Below are positions 16,912 to 25,509 of a stretch of 64,000 nt of DNA, one piece after another. Position numbers and translations under genes: made by a program. The stretch comes from Bacteroidales bacterium (lineage in GTDB: Bacteria; Bacteroidota; Bacteroidia; Bacteroidales; P3). The notes beneath the pieces were generated by a model. That model did no database searches. It was not told where the DNA came from and saw only the letters and a list, made by a program, of their open reading frames with translations. Where the stretch lies: NCBI GenBank assembly GCA_017550405.1, contig JAFZPH010000006.1:124001-188000 (forward strand). Reading direction: 5' to 3'. Positions within the stretch are counted from its first letter, which is position 1. Every line of letters begins with the position of its first letter.

Positions 16912-19605
16912 ATGATTCACTCCAAATCAAGAACCCCCAACCACACGCTATTATCAGTAATAGCATTGATTTTCCTTCTTTCTGTCGCCACCTTTGCCAC
17001 CGCCCAGCCCGGCGGCGATCCCGGCGGCCGTCGACCCATGGGTCCTCCTCCCGGCAGCGGCAACTACCGTCCCACCATGAGCGAACGAGAGCAGTTTCGA
17101 CGCCAGCGCCAACAGGAACAGGCCGCCGAAAAAGCCCAGCAGGTGCGGCAGAAAAAGAGCGTACGCGAGGGCGACGTCTTCAAAGTAGTCGGCACACTGC
17201 AGGACAGTGTCAGCGGCGAAGCCATCCCCTATGTCAACCTTGCCGTGCTCTCTGCTGAAGACTCCACAATGGTGAAAGGCGGCATCACCGATATTAACGG
17301 CTACTTCGAGCTTACAAATATCCCTCAGGGCAACATGCTGCTGCGCGTCTCGGCCATCGGGTATAAGAACATTCTTTTCCCGTTCACCGTCAACAACAAC
17401 ACCGCCCTCGGCACCATCAAGCTGGCTCCCGGAGCCACCACCCTCAAGGAAGTAAAAGTAACCTCTGCCCGTCCGCTCTACGCCATGGACGGCGAGAAAC
17501 TCATCTACAATGTGGCCGACGACCCCACCATCCAGACCGGCACCACCAGCGACGCCCTGCAGAACGCCCCGGGCGTGGAGGTGGACATTGAGGGCAACAT
17601 CACCCTGCGCGGTGTCTCCAGCGTCGAAATCTGGGTGAACGACAAACCCTCCCGCCTGACTGAGGAGAACCTCAAGACCTACCTCGAAACCCTTCCGGCC
17701 AACGCCCTCGACCGCATCGAGACCATCACCAACCCCTCTGCCAAATACGCTACCAGTGCCGAGGCCGTCATCAACATCATCACCTCTGCCTACATCAAGA
17801 GCAACCATTTCATCAGCTTCGGTATCAATGGGGCCTCCCAACCCTCCGTCTCGCCGTGGCTCTCCTACACCTGGGCTAACGAACGACTCTCCGTAAACCT
17901 CTATGCCAGTGGCCGCTACAACTTCTCCAACAACGAAGGCTGGAGCAAGACTACCTACCGCAAAGACCACAACGCCGTACCCGACAGCACCTACGACACC
18001 GTTGCCACCGAAGAGTACAACAGCCAGAGCAACAGCCGCCGTCTGAGCGGCAACCTCTTTGCCCACATCAGCTACGAGATTGACACCATGACCAACATCG
18101 AATTTATGGGCAGCTACAATCTGAGCCACTCGAGCAGTAAAAGCCTCTACGACCGCCAGCGCAACGACTGGCTTACTACCAATATGTTCCAATATTTCGA
18201 CACCAACAGCAGCTCCGCACTCAACGGCTTTGGCATGGCAGGCATCGACTACACCCACAAGTTCGACAAAAACGGCCACAACATCCGCGCCAGCCTGCAC
18301 ACCAATTTCAGCAATGGCGACAGCCAGAACGACTTTATCCGCCAGTATACAGCCGGCACCACCTACACCATCGGCGAGAACTACGACAAGTGCTACCTCG
18401 ACAAATACGCCAACCGCAACCTTGACGCCAATGTGCGCTATAACCGCCCATACAGCGAGAACGGCGAACTTTCATTCGGCCTTGGCTACGGCCTCAAAAA
18501 CACCACCCGCAAATATAACGTCATCGACAGCAACTCCACCTCGCCGGTGACCGACCTGCTGCGCAGCTACAACTTCGACGACACTGAGCACTCAGTCGAA
18601 GGTGACTTGGAGTGGACCCGCCGTTTCGGCAATTTCACCATGGAACTGGGTATGGGTGCCAACTATGAGCATATCGACTTCCGCTACCTCGGCAGCCCCA
18701 AATACCCCTTCACCATCGACAGCATGGCCAAAGGATTCCTCACCTACAACCCCTCCGTCCACCTCTCCTACCGTACCGAGGATATGCACAACTTCAAACT
18801 CAACTACTCCATGCGTATGCGCCGCCCGAGCGAAGAGAACATCACCACCTACAAGCGCTACTCGGTCGACAGCTACTCCACCGGCAACCGCAGCGTCACC
18901 TACTCCTATACCCACAACGCCGAGATAGGCTGGAACAAGTATTTCATGACCTTCGGCAGCGTCGGTCTTGAAGGATACGCCCGTTTCAGCACCAACGAGA
19001 TCAGCAGTCTTACCACCTCCACTGACGAGGTCGACCCCATCCTCGACCGCATCGTCCAGTTCACCGTCCCCTACAACATGGGCTCCTCCTACCGCGTGGG
19101 CGGCACGGCATTCGTCACTTTCCGCCCCACGGGCTTCATCAACGTGCGCCTTTACACCAACCTGTACGACTACGGCTACAGCTTCGACCAAGGCGAAAAG
19201 GGCATCTTGGCTAATCATAGGGTATCCTGGAGCGTGAGACTGAACACCTGGGTGAAACTCTTCAACCAGTACCAAGTCTTCGCCTCGGCCAACTACTCCT
19301 CGCCCACCATCAGCCTCGCCGCCGAACGCAAGGCACGCTACTTCCTCAACTTCGGCGTCCGTGCCGACTTCTTCAAACGCAAACTCTCTGCCTTTATCAA
19401 CGTGCAGGACATCTTCAACTGGGGCAAGACCATCGGCTCCGGCTCATACAACACCAACCCCTACCTGCTCAGCGAAAGCAGCAACTACACCCTTAACAGC
19501 CGCTACATCTCCGCAGGCATCACCCTCCGCTTCGGTAAGATGGAACTCGAGAACCGCTCGAAAGAGGGTTCAGAAGATGGCAGCACCAGCACAACAACAG
19601 AATAA
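16912..19605 (+). CDS. Outer membrane beta-barrel protein, TonB-receptor-like, with carboxypeptidase-regulatory-like domain
   Basis: The 897-residue protein has a signal peptide (about 1-31), a Gly/Pro/Arg-rich then Gln-rich linker (32-85), and a carboxypeptidase-D regulatory-like domain (about 87-165: GEAIPYVNLAVL, DINGYFELTNIP). A plug-like region (about 175-290: LQNAPGVEVDIEGNITLRGVSSVEIWVND) and a large barrel follow. This is the layout of the Bacteroidota outer-membrane barrel family (OMP_b-brl_3). No SusD partner follows, so a role in glycan uptake is not indicated. After the last strand there is an unusual 20-residue Ser/Thr/Glu-rich tail. Confidence 0.85.
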   Translation: MIHSKSRTPNHTLLSVIALIFLLSVATFATAQPGGDPGGRRPMGPPPGSGNYRPTMSEREQFRRQRQQEQAAEKAQQVRQKKSVREGDVFKVVGTLQDSVSGEAIPYVNLAVLSAEDSTMVKGGITDINGYFELTNIPQGNMLLRVSAIGYKNILFPFTVNNNTALGTIKLAPGATTLKEVKVTSARPLYAMDGEKLIYNVADDPTIQTGTTSDALQNAPGVEVDIEGNITLRGVSSVEIWVNDKPSRLTEENLKTYLETLPANALDRIETITNPSAKYATSAEAVINIITSAYIKSNHFISFGINGASQPSVSPWLSYTWANERLSVNLYASGRYNFSNNEGWSKTTYRKDHNAVPDSTYDTVATEEYNSQSNSRRLSGNLFAHISYEIDTMTNIEFMGSYNLSHSSSKSLYDRQRNDWLTTNMFQYFDTNSSSALNGFGMAGIDYTHKFDKNGHNIRASLHTNFSNGDSQNDFIRQYTAGTTYTIGENYDKCYLDKYANRNLDANVRYNRPYSENGELSFGLGYGLKNTTRKYNVIDSNSTSPVTDLLRSYNFDDTEHSVEGDLEWTRRFGNFTMELGMGANYEHIDFRYLGSPKYPFTIDSMAKGFLTYNPSVHLSYRTEDMHNFKLNYSMRMRRPSEENITTYKRYSVDSYSTGNRSVTYSYTHNAEIGWNKYFMTFGSVGLEGYARFSTNEISSLTTSTDEVDPILDRIVQFTVPYNMGSSYRVGGTAFVTFRPTGFINVRLYTNLYDYGYSFDQGEKGILANHRVSWSVRLNTWVKLFNQYQVFASANYSSPTISLAAERKARYFLNFGVRADFFKRKLSAFINVQDIFNWGKTIGSGSYNTNPYLLSESSNYTLNSRYISAGITLRFGKMELENRSKEGSEDGSTSTTTE

Positions 19606-19613
19606 CCCACCTT

Positions 19614-20183
19614 ATGAGACGAATCCTTTTTATCACCCTGCTGGTCGTTCTGCCCATCACTTCGCACAGCCAGATACAGACACCCGAGGAGCAGCATATT
19701 CCCGGACACTACGAGTACACCCACTCGTGGGACTATGCTGCTCCCGACGGCAACGGAATCATCCACTGCGACGAGACCGGCACCTTGGACTTCTATCCCG
19801 ACGGCACTTATGCCGACACCGCCCTGCAACACCACACACTCTCTACCAAAATCAGAGAGTCGGAAGGTTGGCGTGCCGAGACCACAGAATCGGAGACCTA
19901 CCTATTCAATTTCATGTATTACTGCCAAGGGCAATGGCGCGTAGAGAAAGGCAAGTTCCTCTTCTGCGAACATGCCAAAGGATTCGACATGGTACCACAG
20001 AACGAATCTCCCGACCAGTGGACCGCCTATTATGCCGACCTGATAGAGAAGAAAACTCTGCCCAACTCCAGCCGCTGGTTTACATTCGACATTGAAAGGC
20101 TGGACAATGAATGGTTCATCTGGACATACACCTACCCCAACGGCCGCAAGGACTCGTGGGAGATGAAACGGGTACAGAAATAA
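19614..20183 (+). CDS. Small predicted periplasmic/secreted protein of unknown function
   Basis: The 189-residue protein has a clean signal peptide (MRRILFITLLVVLPITSHSQ). The rest is beta-rich with many Trp and Tyr (GHYEYTHSWDYAAPDG, GTLDFYPDGTYAD, WFTFDIERLDNEWFIWTYTY) and recalls a lipocalin-like fold. It lies 8 bases after the barrel gene and before a strong terminator, so the two probably form an operon. No family could be named. Confidence 0.7.
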   Translation: MRRILFITLLVVLPITSHSQIQTPEEQHIPGHYEYTHSWDYAAPDGNGIIHCDETGTLDFYPDGTYADTALQHHTLSTKIRESEGWRAETTESETYLFNFMYYCQGQWRVEKGKFLFCEHAKGFDMVPQNESPDQWTAYYADLIEKKTLPNSSRWFTFDIERLDNEWFIWTYTYPNGRKDSWEMKRVQK

Positions 20184-20201
20184 TGCCTGACAAAGAAAAA
20201 A

Positions 20202-20234
20202 GCCCTGCAGAACACGCTGCGGGGCATTTTTTTG
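20202..20234 (+). terminator. Intrinsic terminator of the barrel operon
   Basis: A 9-bp stem GCCCTGCAG / CTGCGGGGC (one T-G pair) with the loop AACACG is followed by ATTTTTTT. It ends one base before the tRNA-Gln gene, which runs in the opposite direction. Confidence 0.8.
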
Positions 20235-20305
20235 TTGTCCATCCAGGACTCGAACCTAGACTGGCTGATCCAGAGTCAGATGTGCTACCATTACACCAAT
20301 GGACA
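20235..20305 (-). tRNA. tRNA-Gln (anticodon CTG)
   Basis: The minus strand folds into a cloverleaf. The acceptor arms TGTCCAT and ATGGACA pair fully. The D arm is GTGTAATGGTAGCAC, the anticodon loop CTCTGGA has CTG at positions 34-36, and the T arm is CTAGG-TTCGAAT-CCTGG. The anticodon stem has four clear pairs. CCA is not encoded (A then CAAAA follows). Confidence 0.9.
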
Positions 20306-20355
20306 AGCTCTTTGTTGCTTGTTTGAGACCTTGTCTTTCGCCTCAAAAGCGGGTG

Positions 20356-20363
20356 CAAAAGTA
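20356..20363 (-). promoter_or_regulatory. -7 box for tRNA-Gln
   Basis: The minus strand reads TACTTTTG, followed by CA, a match to TAnnTTTG. It lies about 50 bases upstream of the tRNA 5' end. Confidence 0.5.
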
Positions 20364-20562
20364 CTACTTTTTTTTCAAACAGCAAAGAAATATTTTTCTA
20401 ACACCGTTCTATAATCTGTATTTCAGCGAAATAAATTTTATCCAACCTGCCATTTCATGGGGCAAAAACACACTTTTTACAGGCTGGAAAACACAATTTC
20501 GGCCCTTCTTAAACCGGGTTTGTTACGACACAATAAAAAGGCGGATGCAGCGTTAATGAAGA

Positions 20563-21753
20563 ATGACAAAAAAGGTATTTGTAAGCGGCTGCTACGACCT
20601 GCTGCACAGCGGGCATGTGGAATTCTTCCGACAGGCGGCGGAATACGGCGACCTGTATGTGGGTATCGGTTCGGACGAGACCATCCTGCATTACAAAGGC
20701 CACAAGACGCTGTATCCCGAGCAGGAGCGCCTGTTTATGGTCAAGGCCATCCGCTATGTGAAAGAGGCCTATATCAACCAAGGGAGCGGCATACTTGATT
20801 TTGTGCCGACACTTGACATCGTAAAACCCGATATGCTGGTGGTGAACACCGACGGGGCTTCGGAAGCCAAAGAGCAACTCTGCCGCGAACGCGGGATGGA
20901 TTATGTGGTGCTGGAGCGGACCCCCCACGAGGGGATGGAGGCTCGCAGTTCGACCAGTCTCAAAGCCTCCCTCGGCCACAACGAGGAACCCGCCACCGGC
21001 CTGCCGACACGCCTGGACCTGGCGGGCACATGGATTGACCAGCCCTACGTGAGCTGCTATGCTCCTGGGTGGGCTATCACCATCTCGCTGCTACCCACGT
21101 TCGAAGTACGGGAGCGCTGTGGACTGTCCACGTCAACAAGAAATCAGATTAAACGCATATGGCCGTTCCAACTGCCCAAGATGGACCCCGAAATGCTGGC
21201 GCGGCTGGTGTTCTGCTTCGAGAACAGTCCCGAACGCGAGGACGGCATCATCAGCGGTGCACAGGATGCCATCGGAATCTGCATCCCCGGACTGTGCCGC
21301 CATTACTACGACAACCACTTTTGGCCAGAGAAGATCGAGACCTGCAACGATGAACGAATACTGGCATGGCTGGAAAGCCACCTGTGCATGATACCCATGG
21401 AGCCACGCAAACCCGACTGCAATGTGACGACAGGCATGGACATCAACAAAGCCAAAGTGCAGGCGTTGGCACAAGCGGCCGACGACTGCTGGCGCGCCAT
21501 CATGGCCATGGACTTCGATGCATTTGCCCGCGCATATAAAGCGTCGTTCGAGGCCCAGACCAGTCTCTTCCCCGCCATGATACAGGGATGTGTGCAGCCG
21601 TTTATCGACCGCTATGCGCAATACCCGGGCGTACATGCCTGGAAGATGCCTGGTGCCGGTGGCGGTGGGTATCTGGCCTTGGTGGTGGATGACACTGCCC
21701 AGTTCTGCAGCAACCACCCCGAAGCAATCGATATCCATATCAGAAGACAATAA
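20563..21753 (+). CDS. Nucleotidyltransferase / GHMP-kinase-like fusion in the fucose operon
   Basis: Residues 1-135 are a cytidylyltransferase-type nucleotide-binding domain: GCYDLLHSGHVEFF contains the HxGH motif and ARSSTS is the second nucleotide motif. Residues 145-396 resemble GHMP sugar kinases: RLDLAGTWIDQPYV matches the substrate-binding start, SGAQDAIG replaces the usual glycine-rich GxGSSA loop, and GAGGGGYL is the C-terminal motif. The layout recalls the two activities of the L-fucose kinase/GDP-fucose pyrophosphorylase FKP, but in a much shorter form. It precedes fucP by 11 bases, so a role in sugar-1-phosphate or nucleotide-sugar formation from fucose is inferred. The exact reaction is uncertain. 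Confidence 0.6.
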   Translation: MTKKVFVSGCYDLLHSGHVEFFRQAAEYGDLYVGIGSDETILHYKGHKTLYPEQERLFMVKAIRYVKEAYINQGSGILDFVPTLDIVKPDMLVVNTDGASEAKEQLCRERGMDYVVLERTPHEGMEARSSTSLKASLGHNEEPATGLPTRLDLAGTWIDQPYVSCYAPGWAITISLLPTFEVRERCGLSTSTRNQIKRIWPFQLPKMDPEMLARLVFCFENSPEREDGIISGAQDAIGICIPGLCRHYYDNHFWPEKIETCNDERILAWLESHLCMIPMEPRKPDCNVTTGMDINKAKVQALAQAADDCWRAIMAMDFDAFARAYKASFEAQTSLFPAMIQGCVQPFIDRYAQYPGVHAWKMPGAGGGGYLALVVDDTAQFCSNHPEAIDIHIRRQ

Positions 21754-21764
21754 GCCACAAGCCT

Positions 21765-22991
21765 ATGAAAGCCGTAGAAAAACAATACTTGAAACCCTTC
21801 GTGCTGGTGACCACGCTGTTCCTGCTGTGGGGACTGGCCAACAACATGACCGACACGCTTTTGTCGGCGTTCAAGAAAATCATGTCGATGAGCGACACCC
21901 AGACGTCGCTTATCCAGTTTGCCTTCTATGGGGCCTATTTCTGCCTGGCGCTGCCCGCAGCTCTCTTTATCCGTAAACACACTTACAAGAGCGGAGTAGT
22001 GCTGGGGCTGAGCCTGTATGCCCTGGGGGCAGTCCTCTTTATGCCCGCAGCCAAGGCTGCCAGCTACGGCTTCTATCTGATAGCCATCTACATCATGGCC
22101 GGAGGATGTTCGGTGTTGGAGACCACCGCCAACCCATATATCCTGTCGATGGGCGACCCAAGTACGGCTACACGACGACTGAATATCGCCCAGGCATTCA
22201 ACCCTATCGGTTCCATCCTCGGCATTTTGATGAGCAAATTCTTTATCCTCAGCGATATATCGCTGTATTCCATATCCGGCACCTACCTCACCTTGGGACT
22301 GGTACTGATAGGCATACTGGTAGTGATGCTGGTAATAAAGATGCCTTCGGGCAAACACAGCGAGGAGTCGACCACAGGGCTGAAGGCTGTCTTTGGCCGG
22401 TTGTGGGCCAACAAACGTTACCGCGGTGGTGTGCTGGCTCAGTTTTTCTACGTCGGAGCTCAGATAGGCGTGTGGAGTTTCACTATCCGCATTGTGATGC
22501 AGGAGCTGTCGCTGACCGAAGCATCGGCGTCGACGGTTTATCTTGTCTCCATCATCGGGTTCTGCCTGTCGAGGTTCGTCTACACTTGGTTGATGAAGTA
22601 TTTCGCGCCCCAGCGCCTGCTGGTATTTGGAGCAACGATGTCGCTCCTCTGCACGGCAGGGGTGATAGGTCTGGCCGGCAGTGGTTGGGTGTTGGTGGGT
22701 TTTCTGGTACTCATCAGCATATTCATGAGCCTGATGTTCCCCACAATTTACGGTCTGGCGCTGGAGAATGTAGAGACATCTGAATGCGGAGGCAGGCAGG
22801 GGGATGCCAAAATCGGTGCTTCGGGCTTGATCATGGCCATTCTCGGCGGAGCACTGCTCACCCCGCTACAGGGTTTCCTGAGCGACACTTTCTCCATCTA
22901 TATCTCATTCACCGTCCCGATGGTGTGCTTCGCCGTAGTGCTGGGATACGCTATCTATATCAATAAAAGCCAAAAAAGAGACAACGCATGA
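21765..22991 (+). CDS. fucP: L-fucose:H+ symporter FucP
   Basis: This is a 408-residue MFS transporter with 12 predicted helices. The first helix reads FVLVTTLFLLWGLANNMTDTLL, containing the Asp that is important in FucP. The VLETTANPY segment carries the second key acidic residue, and TRRLNIAQAFNPIGS is characteristic of the FucP family. It imports L-fucose (possibly related sugars) with protons across the inner membrane. The mutarotase gene overlaps its stop codon (ATGA), showing one operon. Confidence 0.88.
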   Translation: MKAVEKQYLKPFVLVTTLFLLWGLANNMTDTLLSAFKKIMSMSDTQTSLIQFAFYGAYFCLALPAALFIRKHTYKSGVVLGLSLYALGAVLFMPAAKAASYGFYLIAIYIMAGGCSVLETTANPYILSMGDPSTATRRLNIAQAFNPIGSILGILMSKFFILSDISLYSISGTYLTLGLVLIGILVVMLVIKMPSGKHSEESTTGLKAVFGRLWANKRYRGGVLAQFFYVGAQIGVWSFTIRIVMQELSLTEASASTVYLVSIIGFCLSRFVYTWLMKYFAPQRLLVFGATMSLLCTAGVIGLAGSGWVLVGFLVLISIFMSLMFPTIYGLALENVETSECGGRQGDAKIGASGLIMAILGGALLTPLQGFLSDTFSIYISFTVPMVCFAVVLGYAIYINKSQKRDNA

Positions 22992-23320
22992 AACGATATT
23001 GCCAGATGCTGGAGCTCGTGGACGACGACGAGCTGATAAAGAAATATGTCAAGGTACACGCCCATGTGTGGCCGGAGATTATGGTCGGACAAAGAGAGGT
23101 GGGCATCTTGGATATGCAGATATACCGTTATGAGAACAAAGTGTTTATGATCTGCGACACCGTCGACGAATTCGATTGGGAGCACGACATGGCACGGCTT
23201 GCCACACTGCCCCGCCAAGCCGAATGGGAGGCGTATGTGGCGCGTTATCAAGGATGCGACCCTTCGGCTCCGTCGGCAGCCAAATGGCATTTAATGGACA
23301 AGATTTTCCAACTGAAATAA
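22988..23320 (+). CDS. RhaM-family sugar mutarotase (L-fucose or L-rhamnose)
   Basis: The 110-residue protein fits the RhaM family length. It shows the family motifs YCQMLELVDDDELIKKYVKVHAHVWPEI (containing the active-site His of the AHVWPE motif), Tyr in QIYRYENK and the C-terminal Trp in KWHLMDKIF. It would interconvert the alpha and beta anomers of the imported 6-deoxysugar. Its position in the fucP operon favours fucose as the substrate. Confidence 0.85.
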   Translation: MKRYCQMLELVDDDELIKKYVKVHAHVWPEIMVGQREVGILDMQIYRYENKVFMICDTVDEFDWEHDMARLATLPRQAEWEAYVARYQGCDPSAPSAAKWHLMDKIFQLK

Positions 23321-23344
23321 TACTCGATAAATATGTCGCAATCA

Positions 23345-24940
23345 ATGAAAAACACAATAGCAGCCCTCGCCATGACAACCCTCTTCGCCATAACAGGATG
23401 CCAAAGTCTCCAAAAGGTCGATTTGATTGTTTATAACGCCACGGTCTACACTGTCGACAACGATTTCAGCCAGGCGGAAGCCTTTGCTGTGAAAGATGGC
23501 CGGTTTGTGGCCGTGAGCTCGTCGGAAGAGATTCTGAAACGTTATCGCGCCGACGACACTCGCGACCTACACGGAGCACCTGTTTACCCTGGATTCATGG
23601 ATGGACACTGCCATTTCAAGGGTCTGGGGGAATTGAAGGTACGGTATGCCGACCTTGTTGGGTGCAAATCGTTTGAGGAGGTGGTTGAACGGCTGCAGGA
23701 GCATGCCCGAAAGTACCCGTCGGAATGGCTGCTGGGACGGGGATGGGACCAGAATCTTTGGGATGGTAAGCAGTTCCCGAACAACAAACGGCTAAACGAG
23801 TTGTTCCCCGACAAATATGTGGCACTCACCCGCATCGACGGACACATGGGTCTGGTGAACGACCGTCTGCTGCGATATATGCATTACGACAGCCCCGACG
23901 GATTGCTGCTCGACGCCCCATACGACAGCGTGAAGGCGGCCATCCCGAAACTTTCGCCCGATGAACACCGGCGTGCTCTGAAAACAGCTCAAGAGGTCTG
24001 CTTTGCCGAAGGACTGACAGGAGTGACAGACGCCGGCCTTTCGCTTGACGACATCCTTTTGATAGACAGTATGCAACAGCAGGGTGAACTGCTGATAAAG
24101 ATGAATGTCATGATGAATCCTGACGAGGCAACCCTCCGGTACTTCCTTCCAAACGGTCCTTTGCACAAAGAGAGGCTGGCGGTATGTTCCATCAAACTGT
24201 ATGCCGATGGAGCGCTGGGGTCGCGTGGGGCTTATCTGATTGACCCCTATAGCGATGACCCAGGGAACAGGGGCATCCAGATGTATCCGACGGAATATTA
24301 CGATTCCATCTGCCAGTTGGCATACAATGCTGGATTCCAAGTCTGCACACATGCTATCGGCGACGGTGGTGTACGCATGATGCTACGTGCATACGAGACC
24401 GTTTTGAAGGGCAAGAATGACCGACGCTGGCGCATAGAGCACAGCCAGATGGTTCATCCGGATGACTTCGTATTGTACCAAAGAAATAGCATCATCCCCT
24501 CAATCCAGAGCACCCATGCCACCTCGGACATGGGCTGGGCGGGGGAACGCCTGGGCGAGCGGGTACATAATGCCTACGCCTATCGCAGGCTGCTGGAACA
24601 AAATGGATGGCTGGTAAACGGAACCGATTTCCCGATAGAACATGTCAGTCCTCTCTACACCTTCTATGCCGCCTTGGCACGACAAGACCTGAATGGCAAC
24701 CCAATAGGCGGGTGGCAGATGGAGGATGCCTTTAACCGCGAGGAGGCGCTGAAATCCATCACCTGCTGGGTGGCGAAAGGCTATTTCGAGGAGGGGAACA
24801 AAGGCAGCATCGAGCAAGGGAAAGAGGCCGACTTTGTCATTCTGGACCGAGACATCATGGTCGTACCCTTCAGCGAAATACCTGTCACTAACGTTATGAA
24901 CCTGTTTGTATCTGGACAGGAGATACAGATAAAGAAATAG
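23345..24940 (+). CDS. YtcJ-like amidohydrolase, predicted lipoprotein
   Basis: I take ATG 23345 as the start because it gives a clean lipoprotein signal (MKNTIAALAMTTLFAITGC with lipobox ITGC). ATG 23333 is 4 codons earlier. The mature protein is a YtcJ-type amidohydrolase: PGFMDGHCHFKG (metal ligands), GRGWDQNLWDG, SIKLYADGALGSRGA, CTHAIGDGGVRMMLRAYE, RWRIEHSQM and NGTDFPIEHVSPL. The substrate is unknown; relatives hydrolyse amides or N-acyl groups. It lies 24 bases after the mutarotase and is probably the last gene of the fucose operon. Confidence 0.85.
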   Translation: MKNTIAALAMTTLFAITGCQSLQKVDLIVYNATVYTVDNDFSQAEAFAVKDGRFVAVSSSEEILKRYRADDTRDLHGAPVYPGFMDGHCHFKGLGELKVRYADLVGCKSFEEVVERLQEHARKYPSEWLLGRGWDQNLWDGKQFPNNKRLNELFPDKYVALTRIDGHMGLVNDRLLRYMHYDSPDGLLLDAPYDSVKAAIPKLSPDEHRRALKTAQEVCFAEGLTGVTDAGLSLDDILLIDSMQQQGELLIKMNVMMNPDEATLRYFLPNGPLHKERLAVCSIKLYADGALGSRGAYLIDPYSDDPGNRGIQMYPTEYYDSICQLAYNAGFQVCTHAIGDGGVRMMLRAYETVLKGKNDRRWRIEHSQMVHPDDFVLYQRNSIIPSIQSTHATSDMGWAGERLGERVHNAYAYRRLLEQNGWLVNGTDFPIEHVSPLYTFYAALARQDLNGNPIGGWQMEDAFNREEALKSITCWVAKGYFEEGNKGSIEQGKEADFVILDRDIMVVPFSEIPVTNVMNLFVSGQEIQIKK

Positions 24941-24970
24941 GTCCACCCATCCTTGGACGAGTGGACCTAT
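24937..24970. terminator. Bidirectional terminator-like hairpin
   Basis: A perfect 10-bp stem ATAGGTCCAC / GTGGACCTAT encloses a 14-base loop. It contains the amidohydrolase stop codon and lies between two convergent genes. A short T-rich stretch follows. Confidence 0.65.
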
Positions 24971-24990
24971 TCTTGGTCAATATTGAAAAA

Positions 24991-25467
24991 TCAGTTTTTT
25001 ATCTTTTCGTGTTTGCTGGCCACCTTGTCGCGAGCGGCTTTCTCTCGTTCAATCCATTCCATCTCGGAGATTTTAAGAGCAGACTCCATAATCTCGGTGT
25101 TGGTAGGCCGAGGATGCTGATGCCAACAATGTGACTCGTACTCAGCCACGGCCATTGGGTAACGGGCGTTCAGATCGCGATAATTCTGGATTAAATCGTT
25201 TTCGTAATGGCGCGACTTGTCATAAAGCTCGTTCATCATGCCGCGCCATAAGTTGCCGAAATGGACTTTGACACAGATGGCACGGATAGACAGAACAACC
25301 CACAACACAGCAATGGCCATATACGACCCACGCAGCAACCATGTACGCTTCTGGAAACGGTAGCCCCACGAGAAAAGCAGCCCTCCGAAGAATGCAATGA
25401 TGGCAAACAGAACGAGCAAAGATATTATCTTGGAGGTATTAGTTTTAAAAATACGATTGAAATTCAT
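24991..25467 (-). CDS. Small membrane protein of unknown function
   Basis: The 158-residue protein has two hydrophobic helices (about 12-34, IISLLVLFAIIAFFGGLLFSW, and 45-65, LRGSYMAIAVLWVVLSIRAI). A charged helical tail ends in Lys/Glu-rich sequence (EWIEREKAARDKVASKHEKIK). No family is recognised. It lies at the 3' side of the polysaccharide locus, 42 bases after the aminotransferase, and may be its last gene or an unrelated neighbour. Confidence 0.6.
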   Translation of the reverse strand: MNFNRIFKTNTSKIISLLVLFAIIAFFGGLLFSWGYRFQKRTWLLRGSYMAIAVLWVVLSIRAICVKVHFGNLWRGMMNELYDKSRHYENDLIQNYRDLNARYPMAVAEYESHCWHQHPRPTNTEIMESALKISEMEWIEREKAARDKVASKHEKIKN

Positions 25468-25509
25468 TTTAGTATTCGCTTATACACTGATGAGTATCAA
25501 GTACAATGA

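Noticed and set aside
16954-18300. 448-codon open frame on the minus strand
   Set aside because: It lies wholly opposite the TonB-receptor-like gene, is a Gly/Val/Ala-rich mirror of GC-rich codons and has no recognisable motif or ribosome site.
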